Positions 23,572 through 30,013 of a stretch of 38,800 bases of DNA are shown piece after piece. Under the pieces are notes generated by a model. The model was not told where the DNA came from and searched no databases. It was given only the letters and a program-made list of their open reading frames with translations. The translations under genes were made by a program, and so were the position numbers. The stretch comes from a virus: positions 1 through 38,800 of the IMG/VR virus record IMGVR_UViG_3300042446_001059; one strand, given 5' to 3'. Each line of letters begins with the position of its first letter. Position 1 is the stretch's first letter.

Positions 23572-24369
23572 ATGAACCAACCAAGCATAATTCAAGGTAT
23601 GTCCAATGCGGACTACCACGCACAAACCCCGATTTCGAAGTCGGGACTCGATCTCATTCGCCGCTGTCCTTTGCTCTACAAGCATCGACGAGAGAATCCA
23701 CTATTCCCCACTGACGCGATGCGCATGGGGACGCTAGTTCACACCGCGATTCTCGAACCTCACTTGCTCGCAGACCTTATGGTCGCGCCGAAGATCGACC
23801 GCCGAACCGCTGCCGGAAAAGCCGAGTGGGAAGCATTCAAGGTTGAGAGCGAGGGAAAGGAACTCGTCACCGACGACGAGTTAACCAAGCTCAACTCGAT
23901 CCGCGACGCGGTGCACGCTCACCCGGCTGCGAGCCGCGCACTTGGCATGATTGCCGAAGTCGAAACCTCGATTTTCTGGACTGATCCAGCGACCGGAATC
24001 GAGTGCCGCTGCCGACCCGATGCGGTGCTCGCAAACGGCCTAATGATCGACGTGAAGACGACACGGGGTGCAAGCGCGGATTCGTTCGCGAAGTCCATCG
24101 CACAATACCGCTACCACGTGCAGGCCGCGTTCTACTCCGACGGCTACGAAGCCGCCTACGGGCAGAAGCCGAAGGGCTTCATGTTCATCGCGGTTGAGAC
24201 GGAATCGCCGTTCCTCACCGCTTGCTACGTCGCGTCGGAACAGATGACCAGCCGAGGCCGCGCGGACTACCAAGCCGACCTCGTGACGTATCGCCAGTGC
24301 TTGGACACGGACACCTGGCCGGGACTGGCTGAACAGCCTGTCATGATCGATTTGCCCAAATGGGCGTGA
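23572..24369 (+). CDS. RecE-like exonuclease (PD-(D/E)XK nuclease, DUF3799 type)
   Basis: This 265-aa protein should degrade one strand of double-stranded ends to start recombination. It has the RecE C-terminal domain pattern: N-terminal ISKSGLDLIRRCPLLYKH, MGTLVHTAILEP (H57), then IECRCRPDAV (D150), LMIDVKTTRGAS (D160, K162; the DxK pair) and AQYRYHVQAAFYSDGY with the conserved Q and Y/H. The catalytic residues all appear present. It is followed by a candidate annealing protein, the usual exonuclease-annealase pairing. Confidence 0.88.
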   Translation: MNQPSIIQGMSNADYHAQTPISKSGLDLIRRCPLLYKHRRENPLFPTDAMRMGTLVHTAILEPHLLADLMVAPKIDRRTAAGKAEWEAFKVESEGKELVTDDELTKLNSIRDAVHAHPAASRALGMIAEVETSIFWTDPATGIECRCRPDAVLANGLMIDVKTTRGASADSFAKSIAQYRYHVQAAFYSDGYEAAYGQKPKGFMFIAVETESPFLTACYVASEQMTSRGRADYQADLVTYRQCLDTDTWPGLAEQPVMIDLPKWA

Positions 24370-24408
24370 ACCTCTCCCCCACAACTACAACCAACCAAAG
24401 AAAATATT

Positions 24409-25416
24409 ATGTCAACAACTGCAATCGCCCCCACAGGTGGCACCGCCAACCCGTTCCAACGCACCGGACTCTCTGAGCACGTTAACGCCGGAACGGTCGA
24501 AATCGAGTCCTCACGCGCAATCGCGGAGGCACAAGGCAAGCTCGTTATCGCCAAGCGGTTTCCGCGTAACGAGGCGCGCGCCTACGAGAAGATCATCGAC
24601 TCGTGCAAGCGTCCCGGTCTCGCCAGCGAGGCGACTTACTCATTCCCGCGAGGCCGCGAAACCGTGTCGGGGCCGTCAATCCGTCTCGCCGAAGAACTCG
24701 CTCGGGCGTGGGGGAATATCGACTACGGAATCCGCGAGCTATCCCGCAAAGACGGCGTGTCGGAAATGGAAGCCTACGCCTGGGACTTGGAAACCAACAC
24801 ATCAAGCTCTCAGAAGTTCACCGTTCGCCACGTTCGCGACACTAAGACTGGCAGCTACGCGATCACCGACGAGCGCGACATCTACGAGCTGACCGCCAAT
24901 CAAGGCGCACGCCGTCTCCGCGCTCGATTGCTGGCAATCCTGCCGCCCGATCTGGTTGAGGCTGCGCTCTCCGAGTGCAAGCTCACGCTGGCTGGCAAGA
25001 GCGAAATCCCGCTCGCCGATCGCATTCGTCGGATCGTCCGCTCGTTCGAGAAATACGGCGTAACAACCCCGATGATCGAGACCCGTCTCGGTCACTCGCT
25101 CGACGTGACGTTGCCCGAGGAAATCGCCGACCTGCAAGGCGTCTACAACTCGCTCAAGAACGGGATGACCAAGGCTGGCGACTGGTTCGGCAATGCCAAG
25201 CCGGAGCCGACCGAAGCAATGGACATGCTCGAAGGTGGAGCACCTGCCGAAGCCGCTGCGCCTGCGCCTGCACAGCGCACACGGACAGTAAAGCCGAAAC
25301 CAGAACCCGCACCTGCGCAAGTGATCGAAACGGCCCCACAACCCGCACCAGAACCCGTGAAGGAAGCACCGAATGAACCTGCCACAGACACAGACGACGG
25401 CGACGTCTTCGGCTGA
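24409..25416 (+). CDS. Candidate single-strand annealing/recombination protein
   Basis: This 335-aa protein belongs to a family I recall from many phages next to RecE-like nucleases: SSRAIAEAQGKLVIAKRFPRNEARAYEKI, CKRPGLASEATYSFPRGRETVSGPSIRLAEELARAWGN, WDLETNT and ERDIYELTANQGARRLRARLLAILP. It is not a clear RecT, Erf or Red-beta protein, so the annealing role rests on context. Residues 265-325 form an A/P-rich linker and the end is acidic (TDTDDGDVFG), reminiscent of the SSB C-terminal tip. The leader contains ACCAACC. The Xis/AlpA-like gene overlaps its end by 44 bases. Confidence 0.7.
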   Translation: MSTTAIAPTGGTANPFQRTGLSEHVNAGTVEIESSRAIAEAQGKLVIAKRFPRNEARAYEKIIDSCKRPGLASEATYSFPRGRETVSGPSIRLAEELARAWGNIDYGIRELSRKDGVSEMEAYAWDLETNTSSSQKFTVRHVRDTKTGSYAITDERDIYELTANQGARRLRARLLAILPPDLVEAALSECKLTLAGKSEIPLADRIRRIVRSFEKYGVTTPMIETRLGHSLDVTLPEEIADLQGVYNSLKNGMTKAGDWFGNAKPEPTEAMDMLEGGAPAEAAAPAPAQRTRTVKPKPEPAPAQVIETAPQPAPEPVKEAPNEPATDTDDGDVFG

Positions 25417-25591
25417 TTTCCTCACCGTCACGCAGCTCGCCGAGCGGTGGAAACTCCAAGTGACCATCGCGACGCTTGCAACATGGCGAAGCCGAGGTAA
25501 CGGGCCACCATACGTCAAGATCGGCGGAAAAGTTCTCTATCGCCTCACCGATGTTGAGGGCTACGAGAAGAAAAACACCCGCTCGAAATAA
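25373..25591 (+). CDS. Excisionase/AlpA-like helix-turn-helix protein
   Basis: This 72-aa protein has a MerR-like winged HTH of the HTH_17 type: FLTVTQLAERWKLQVTIATLATW, RSRGNGPPYVKIGGKVLYRLTDVEGYE (about residues 16-66). Such proteins act as excisionases that bend attP DNA or as AlpA-type activators. It is 4.6 kb from the integrase. The start ATG lies inside the previous gene, and the 15 residues before the fold are T/S-rich. A strong terminator follows directly. Confidence 0.8.
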   Translation: MNLPQTQTTATSSADFLTVTQLAERWKLQVTIATLATWRSRGNGPPYVKIGGKVLYRLTDVEGYEKKNTRSK

Positions 25592-25594
25592 CTC

Positions 25595-25633
25595 AAATCC
25601 CTGTCAGTTCTCAAATTGACAGGGATTTTTTTC
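25595..25633 (+). terminator. Strong rho-independent terminator
   Basis: AAATCCCTGTCA pairs with TGACAGGGATTT around a 10-base loop, and the T tract runs through the 3' arm. It starts 4 bases after the excisionase-like gene and ends the recombination operon. Confidence 0.93.
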
Positions 25634-25781
25634 TAACAAGTGAAGTGCTGGAACCATTGAAAACAAAGGGATTCAGAACAAAATGAAAATAAATAAAAAT
25701 AATTATTTACAATCAGAGGGAATTTTGTAGGTTTCGTGTGTCGCCGCGCTGCGACATTACAACAACCAACCAACCAAGACC
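25634..25781 (+). promoter_or_regulatory. AT-rich control region with two palindromes
   Basis: No gene is seen. It follows a terminator, so a promoter is expected. Present are the palindrome AAATAATTATTT (25697-25708), a possible -35 TTTACA (25706-25711) with TAGGTT 16 bases later, and the inverted repeat TGTCGC-CGCGCT-GCGACA (25739-25756). The region ends with the repeat ACCAACCAACCA before the next ATG. Confidence 0.45.
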
Positions 25782-25946
25782 ATGACTACTGACACCAAAA
25801 CCAATCCGACCTGCAAACTCGTCCGCCGCCGCCTCCCACGACGCTTGCCGCTGAAAAAATCACTCACAATCGCCGCCGAAATCCTTGGCACGCTCGTGAT
25901 GTTCGCCCTGCTAATCGCTCTCGCCATCCTCGTGATGGCTCTATGA
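25782..25946 (+). CDS. Small single-pass membrane protein
   Basis: This 54-aa protein has a basic N-terminal half (KLVRRRLPRRLPLKK) and a C-terminal transmembrane helix (IAAEILGTLVMFALLIALAILVMAL, about residues 30-54). The layout predicts the N-terminus in the cytoplasm. It is the first gene after a terminator and control region, with an ACCAACCAACCA leader. Small membrane proteins at such positions can block superinfection or act in lysis, but nothing specific shows this. Confidence 0.65.
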   Translation: MTTDTKTNPTCKLVRRRLPRRLPLKKSLTIAAEILGTLVMFALLIALAILVMAL

Positions 25947-25977
25947 TCTTCCCCTACAAACAAACCAAACCAACCAA

Positions 25978-26526
25978 ATGAAACTAACCATCGAAATACC
26001 GAACGAGCACGCTCATGCGCTGCTGTCACTGCTGGCAAACCTCACTGCCACGCCTACCGAACTCGTGGCTGATCCTTGCCCCGGACATCCCGAGCTACCG
26101 CTCGCGCCTGTGCTGGCTACCGACGACCTCGCCGCGAAGTGGGTCGCCGCCGGGGGCGACGTGCCACCGACACCGGAGCAGCTCGCCGCCATGAGCCGCA
26201 TTCCCGACGAAGACCCTGCGCTTGCCGACGTGCGCTGGCAAGCGACCCCGGAGGCTACACCCGAGCCGGGGCCTTGGGATGCTTGGGACGCGGCGGAAGC
26301 TGCCAAAGACCAGACACAGCGGGTGTTGCAGTGGCCCGATCATTTGACAGCAATCGCCCTGCCAGAACTTCCAGAAGGTAAGACCGAGTGGGTCTATCGC
26401 GGAACGTTCTGCGGTCAACAGTATGACGCCATCGGCAGAGACGTTCTCTATTACAGCAGTGGTAGCGAAAAATGGGTCTTAACCTGCCATTTCTCAGCTG
26501 ATCTCCACCACATCGAAGCAATCTAA
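25978..26526 (+). CDS. Hypothetical early protein
   Basis: This 182-aa protein is not recognised. It opens with a beta strand and helix (MKLTIEIPNEHAHALLSLLANL), has a long P/A/D-rich middle that is probably disordered (residues 30-115), and ends with a folded-looking segment (WVYRGTFCGQQYDAIGRDVLYYSSG, EKWVLTCHFS). The leader reads AAACCAACCAAATG. It precedes the coiled-coil gene by 13 bases. Confidence 0.7.
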   Translation: MKLTIEIPNEHAHALLSLLANLTATPTELVADPCPGHPELPLAPVLATDDLAAKWVAAGGDVPPTPEQLAAMSRIPDEDPALADVRWQATPEATPEPGPWDAWDAAEAAKDQTQRVLQWPDHLTAIALPELPEGKTEWVYRGTFCGQQYDAIGRDVLYYSSGSEKWVLTCHFSADLHHIEAI

Positions 26527-26539
26527 CCACTGAAACATC

Positions 26540-27424
26540 ATGTCAGAACCAACCAAACCAACCGCCATTGCTATTCTCGGGGAAGGCTACACCATCACGG
26601 TGACGCCTGCCGCCGAGCAACAGAAACAAGTGATCCTGGACGCCGCTCGCCGCATCGTCGCTGTCACCGATCAAGATTCCTGCGACATCGCACAAGCTCG
26701 AATGAAGGGACTCGCCTCGATCCGCAACGCCGTGGAGGCGAGCCGCACCGAGGTCAAGAAACCAGTCCTCGAACTCGGTCGCCACATCGACGGGATCGCG
26801 AAGGACTTCGTCGCCGACGTGGTTCTCGAAGAAGCTCGCTTGTCTGGACTCGTCACCGAGTTCGCTCGCGAGCAACAGCGCAAGCAACGCGAGGCACGCG
26901 AGGCCGCTGAGCGCGAACGTCAACGCATCGAGCGCGAAGAGCACGCCCGGAAGATGGAGGCACTCCGCGCCGAGCAGGAAGCCGAACGTCAACGTATGCA
27001 GGCTGAGCGCGAGGCGCACGAAGCCGAAATGGCTCGCCTCAACGCAGCTCGCCAACAGGACGCCGCTGCCCAGGCACAAGCAGAAGCCGCTGCCGCTGCC
27101 GCTCGCCGTGCCCAAGAGGAAGCCACACGCCGCGCCCAAGAGGCACAAGCCGAGCAGGAACGCGCTGCCGCCGAAGCTGCCGCTCAATCCGCCGCTGTGG
27201 CTGTCCCTGCGCTGCCAGCACTGCCAGTGGGGGTGAAGGAAGAAATCGACTTCGAGGTCACCGACCACGCCGCGTTCTACGCCGCTTTTCCGCAGTTCTG
27301 CGAGATCGTGGTCAAGCGCGCTCCGGTGCTCGCTGCCCTGAAGAAATCGCTCGCCAAGAAGGGTGCACTCCCGACCGTCCCCGGCCTCCGGGTGTTCCAG
27401 AACCTCAAACCCAAAGGACGATGA
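26540..27424 (+). CDS. Coiled-coil phage protein (DUF1351-like ends)
   Basis: This 294-aa protein has a helical N-terminal part (residues 15-110, with ARMKGLASIRNAVEASRTEVKKPVLELGRHID), a long charged coiled coil (about 110-225, repeated E/R/Q/A heptads such as REAAERERQRIEREEHARK), and a C-terminal globular part ending TVPGLRVFQNLKPKGR. The PGLRVF end and the location next to recombination genes recall DUF1351 proteins of phage recombination loci. No catalytic motif is seen. A long reverse-strand open frame across it is an artefact of its low-complexity codons. Confidence 0.75.
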   Translation: MSEPTKPTAIAILGEGYTITVTPAAEQQKQVILDAARRIVAVTDQDSCDIAQARMKGLASIRNAVEASRTEVKKPVLELGRHIDGIAKDFVADVVLEEARLSGLVTEFAREQQRKQREAREAAERERQRIEREEHARKMEALRAEQEAERQRMQAEREAHEAEMARLNAARQQDAAAQAQAEAAAAAARRAQEEATRRAQEAQAEQERAAAEAAAQSAAVAVPALPALPVGVKEEIDFEVTDHAAFYAAFPQFCEIVVKRAPVLAALKKSLAKKGALPTVPGLRVFQNLKPKGR

Positions 27425-27696
27425 CCCAAGAAGATTTCCAAGCCGCAATCACCCGTCTGGCCCTTCACAAAATCGGGCCTCACGAAGCCGCCGCGTTGTT
27501 CGCCATTCACATCAACGGGGCAACCGCTGCCGAGATCGCCGAAAGCTGCCGCGCCATGCCCACCATCATGCGCATCCGTCTCGCTGTGCTGGTGGAGAAG
27601 AAACTCATCACCCGCCGCGTCCTCCAGAAAACCGTGACTTACTTCGTCGCGCCTGGAGGACAGAACATCATCGAACACACACTTGGAACGCCATGA
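27421..27696 (+). CDS. Small winged-helix-like protein
   Basis: This 91-aa protein is coupled by ATGA on both sides. The sequence GPHEAAALFAIHINGATAAEIAESCRAMPTIMRIRLAVLVEKKLITRRVL is arranged like a winged helix-turn-helix, with a recognition-helix region and a wing (ITRRVLQKTVTYFVAPGG). It may be a small transcription regulator or a DNA-binding accessory protein. No family name can be given. Confidence 0.62.
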   Translation: MTQEDFQAAITRLALHKIGPHEAAALFAIHINGATAAEIAESCRAMPTIMRIRLAVLVEKKLITRRVLQKTVTYFVAPGGQNIIEHTLGTP

Positions 27697-27989
27697 AGCA
27701 CACCACCAACATAACCTCCGTGACTCAGCTCTACTACGTGATTCACCGAATGCACACAGCGCGATTTATCTTCGCGCTTGGGCTGCTGTCAGTCGTTATC
27801 ATCGTGGCGATGGCCTCAATCCTCTGGGGACCGTTCATGCTGACAGCGTGGTTGCTGATTGGCGCAGTATTCTTGACCGTCGTCTGCATGGTCGAATATC
27901 AAGCCTGCGACGATTGGCACGCCAAATACCTTCAATCCATCATCGAATCCGAAAACATCAAACCACTTAAAACCAATGGAAAAGTGTGA
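27693..27989 (+). CDS. Two-helix membrane protein
   Basis: This 98-aa protein has two adjacent hydrophobic helices (FIFALGLLSVVIIVAMASILW, about residues 25-46, and LTAWLLIGAVFLTVVCMVEY, about 49-69) in a hairpin, with both ends likely cytoplasmic. The C-terminal tail is polar. It begins in an ATGA overlap and overlaps the zinc-ribbon gene by 14 bases. A holin or superinfection-exclusion role is possible but unsupported beyond topology. Confidence 0.65.
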   Translation: MKHTTNITSVTQLYYVIHRMHTARFIFALGLLSVVIIVAMASILWGPFMLTAWLLIGAVFLTVVCMVEYQACDDWHAKYLQSIIESENIKPLKTNGKV

Positions 27990-28113
27990 AACCTGCCAGA
28001 AAGAAATCAAACCTGAAGACGTGACCCGCGACATCTTCGGACGCGTTGAATGCCTCGAATGCTTCGACGCTGCCACCAAAGCGGACAAAATCGACCAAAA
28101 CCATAGACCATGA
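27976..28113 (+). CDS. Mini zinc-ribbon protein
   Basis: This 45-aa protein, MEKCETCQKEIKPEDV then GRVECLECFDAATK, has two CxxC pairs spaced for one zinc ion (C4/C7 and C27/C30). Its ATG lies inside the membrane protein gene and its stop overlaps the sliding-clamp-like gene by ATGA. Such tiny zinc ribbons are frequent in phage early regions and may bind nucleic acid or protein. Confidence 0.65.
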   Translation: MEKCETCQKEIKPEDVTRDIFGRVECLECFDAATKADKIDQNHRP

Positions 28114-28736
28114 AACTACCAGACAAAGTAAATCCTGTTCATTGTGTTACCAAAGACGACTCTCGTTACGTCCTCAAATTCATAAAGGTGAAGGGCGGTC
28201 TCGCCGTCGCTACTGATGGCAAGGCCATGCTGATCACTCAGGTGGCTGTGCAGGAAGATGACATCATCACGGAAGGGCTTGTCTCTACCGCCGCTATCAA
28301 GCAGGCGATGAAGAACAGGCACCAGAAGGGTGAGTTCAAGTTCGCCCCAAACGCCATCAATCCCGAAAACATCGACGTGGAAGTGCCGGTCAATCTTGAC
28401 GGCTGCATGACCTATTATGGCCGTGGAGATATGACTTATCCAAACGCGTTGAAAGCTATTCCCGATCATGAGAGGCCATTGAGCATTTCACTGGACGCGA
28501 AATTATTAGCACAACTCGCCGCCGGGCTTGGAATGAACAGGGTGACGATCACAGTTGACGTTCATAACCCTGGCACTGGCTACATCGTCACGAGCTCGGA
28601 ACAGACACACGCGTTCGCCGTGCTCATGCCAGCTCGCGACGCTGTCCAAGGCGTCGAGTGGGAACCGGCGAGAAACATCACGCTGGACATGGCACGCGCA
28701 GCACGAGACGCACAACCTGAACCCGCCGAGTCATGA
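28110..28736 (+). CDS. Sliding-clamp-like protein (DnaN fold suspected)
   Basis: This 208-aa protein resembles one or two domains of bacterial beta clamps: VNPVHCVTKDDSRYVLKFIKVKGGLAVATDG near the start, FAPNAINPENIDVEVPVNLDG, SISLDAKLLAQLAAGLGMNRVTITVDVHNP and HAFAVLMPAR near the end, the last echoing the clamp end rule (VMPMR). It is shorter than a full clamp (about 366 aa), so it might form a ring of more subunits or only resemble one clamp domain. It is coupled by ATGA to both neighbours. The call rests on sequence pattern alone. Confidence 0.55.
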   Translation: MKLPDKVNPVHCVTKDDSRYVLKFIKVKGGLAVATDGKAMLITQVAVQEDDIITEGLVSTAAIKQAMKNRHQKGEFKFAPNAINPENIDVEVPVNLDGCMTYYGRGDMTYPNALKAIPDHERPLSISLDAKLLAQLAAGLGMNRVTITVDVHNPGTGYIVTSSEQTHAFAVLMPARDAVQGVEWEPARNITLDMARAARDAQPEPAES

Positions 28737-29194
28737 CCCCAATCAAACACCCGCTCTGCAACGACGTGTTGCACGCGCCTCCAGGCGACGACAACTGCAC
28801 CGACCTGCACATCTGCCGTGAAGACGGCGAGGTCTGGTCATTCTGGCAACCGAACACCGAAGAACTCGCTGCCATCGTTACGGGTGGAGCTATCGCTCTC
28901 CGCGTGGCAGGTCCGACGCACCCGCCGTTGATCCTGCACGCCATGACGCCGGAGACGCGCGATCCACGCGAGAAAACCAACGACGAAGTGCGAGCGATTT
29001 ACGAAGCCAACCGCGCCCGGTGCCGGAAGCTCGTCGATATAACGAAGGCTGTTATCTTCGAGCTTGCCAAAGTCACAGGCCGGAAGCACGAGCCGCTGTT
29101 CAACGAGTTCCTCGACCTAATGGCGTTGAACTTGGAAGGCAACGAGGTCGTTCGCGCCGTGACGGATTACAACCCCGAACCCCCGACGGCATGA
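28733..29194 (+). CDS. Hypothetical early protein
   Basis: This 153-aa protein begins MTPIKHPLCNDVLHAPPGDD and has a beta-rich first half (VWSFWQPNTEELAAIVTGGAIALRV, ending in HPPLILH), then a helical second half (DEVRAIYEANRARCRKLVDITKAVIFELAK). The first half has a pattern I associate with uncharacterised phage early proteins. No catalytic residues are evident. It is coupled by ATGA to the clamp-like gene and to the nucleotidyltransferase gene. Confidence 0.68.
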   Translation: MTPIKHPLCNDVLHAPPGDDNCTDLHICREDGEVWSFWQPNTEELAAIVTGGAIALRVAGPTHPPLILHAMTPETRDPREKTNDEVRAIYEANRARCRKLVDITKAVIFELAKVTGRKHEPLFNEFLDLMALNLEGNEVVRAVTDYNPEPPTA

Positions 29195-29763
29195 GTGAGA
29201 AGAAACGCACCTTCCTCCGCGCCGACGCGCTGGACGTCGCGCGCGAGCTGTGCGCGATCCTGAAACCCGTCACCGATCAACTCATCGTTGGCGGGTCACT
29301 CAGACGCCGGAGACAGACCGTCGGCGACGTCGAGATTGTGTTCGTCCCTAAGATCGTCGAACGACCGATTGACCTCGTGTCCACGGCTCCCGTCGATCTT
29401 GCCGAAGAATGCATCAACCGACTCGTCACCGAAGGCGTGCTCGCCAAACGCACCAACGTCAACGGCTCGACGATGTGGGGCATGAAGAACAAGCTCGCTG
29501 TGCATGTCGATCTGGGCATGCCAGTGGATTTCTTCGCCACCCTCCCACAGTGCTGGTTCAACTACCTCGTCTGCCGAACTGGCCCGGCTGCGCTCAACGG
29601 CGAAATCGCCAAGCGAGCAATTGCCAAGGGCTGGCACTGGCAACCCTACGGCGTCGGATTTCGCACCACGTCCGGAGACATTCACGTCTGCGATTCCGAA
29701 CGCGCTGTGTTCGAATTCGTCGGCATGGAATACCGCGAACCTTGGGAGCGGGACTCCCAATAA
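29191..29763 (+). CDS. PolX-like nucleotidyltransferase
   Basis: This 190-aa protein has the DNA polymerase beta superfamily palm: LIVGGSLRRRRQTVGDVEIVFVP (G34-S36 and the D46/E48 pair) and a third acidic residue in GMPVDFF (D113), then TGPAALN as in PolX proteins. Helix-hairpin-helix and PHP domains of full PolX are absent, so it is a minimal enzyme that might fill gaps or add nucleotides to DNA or RNA. The GDVE in place of GDVD is noted. The ATG at 29191 gives the ATGA overlap. A longer frame upstream is in the neighbouring gene. Confidence 0.82.
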   Translation: MSEKKRTFLRADALDVARELCAILKPVTDQLIVGGSLRRRRQTVGDVEIVFVPKIVERPIDLVSTAPVDLAEECINRLVTEGVLAKRTNVNGSTMWGMKNKLAVHVDLGMPVDFFATLPQCWFNYLVCRTGPAALNGEIAKRAIAKGWHWQPYGVGFRTTSGDIHVCDSERAVFEFVGMEYREPWERDSQ

Positions 29764-29782
29764 TGCGGACAATGTGCGGACA
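29762..29782 (+). repeat. Left arm pair, TGCGGACA repeats
   Basis: Two direct copies of TGCGGACA (29764-29771 and 29775-29782) lie 11 bp apart. The 21-bp unit recurs at 29993-30013 with one mismatch, on the other side of the tRNA-like attachment core. This suits integrase arm-type sites. Confidence 0.65.
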
Positions 29783-29789
29783 AACGAAA

Positions 29790-29813
29790 CGGCCCCGGAG
29801 TGATCCGAGGCCG
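29790..29813 (+). other. Hairpin with GTGA loop
   Basis: CGGCC pairs with GGCCG, and CGGA with TCCG, separated by one C-A mismatch, with a GTGA tetraloop. No T tract follows. It lies between the left arm pair and the attachment core and may be a terminator-like structure or a factor-dependent stop. Confidence 0.4.
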
Positions 29814-29831
29814 CTAAGTCATTGATTTATA

Positions 29832-29883
29832 TGGTTGCGGGGGCCAGATTTGAACTGACGACCTTCAGGTTATGAGCCTGACG
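29832..29883 (-). other. attP: attP core: 3' part of an initiator tRNA gene
   Basis: Read on the - strand this 52-bp stretch is a bacterial tRNA-fMet from about position 25 to the CCA end: anticodon stem TCAGG/CCTGA around CTCATAA, then AGGTC and the T arm with TTCAAAT, and the end CCCCCGCAACCA. The 5' half is absent, so it is not a working tRNA. It lies 130 bp before the integrase ATG. Integration here would rebuild the host initiator tRNA gene. Confidence 0.88.
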
Positions 29884-29974
29884 GTCGTTGTCATCGCGAA
29901 CAAAAACCCGCAAAAACAATCTAACAAAAACAGCCGCTTAGCATATGGCAATTTCCGTGCCGTTTGCGCTAGTA

Positions 29975-30013
29975 TGCGGACATTCGACCCCAAATGCGGA
30001 CAATCTGCGGACA
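29975..30013 (+). repeat. Right arm sites, TGCGGACA repeats
   Basis: Three direct copies of TGCGGACA are at 29975-29982, 29995-30002 and 30006-30013. The last two have the same 11-bp spacing as the left pair. The final copy ends on the A of the integrase ATG, so binding could also repress integrase expression. Confidence 0.65.

Noticed and set aside
26543-27448. 301-codon open frame on the - strand
   Set aside because: It lies opposite the coiled-coil gene. Its L/C/G-rich translation is what biased codons of the + strand give, and it has no start signals or domain.
29790-29813. Rho-independent terminator
   Set aside because: The hairpin is good but no T tract follows, so it is listed only as a hairpin.
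29832-29883. Functional tRNA-fMet gene on the - strand
   Set aside because: Only the 3' part from about position 25 is present. The acceptor 5' strand and D arm are missing.
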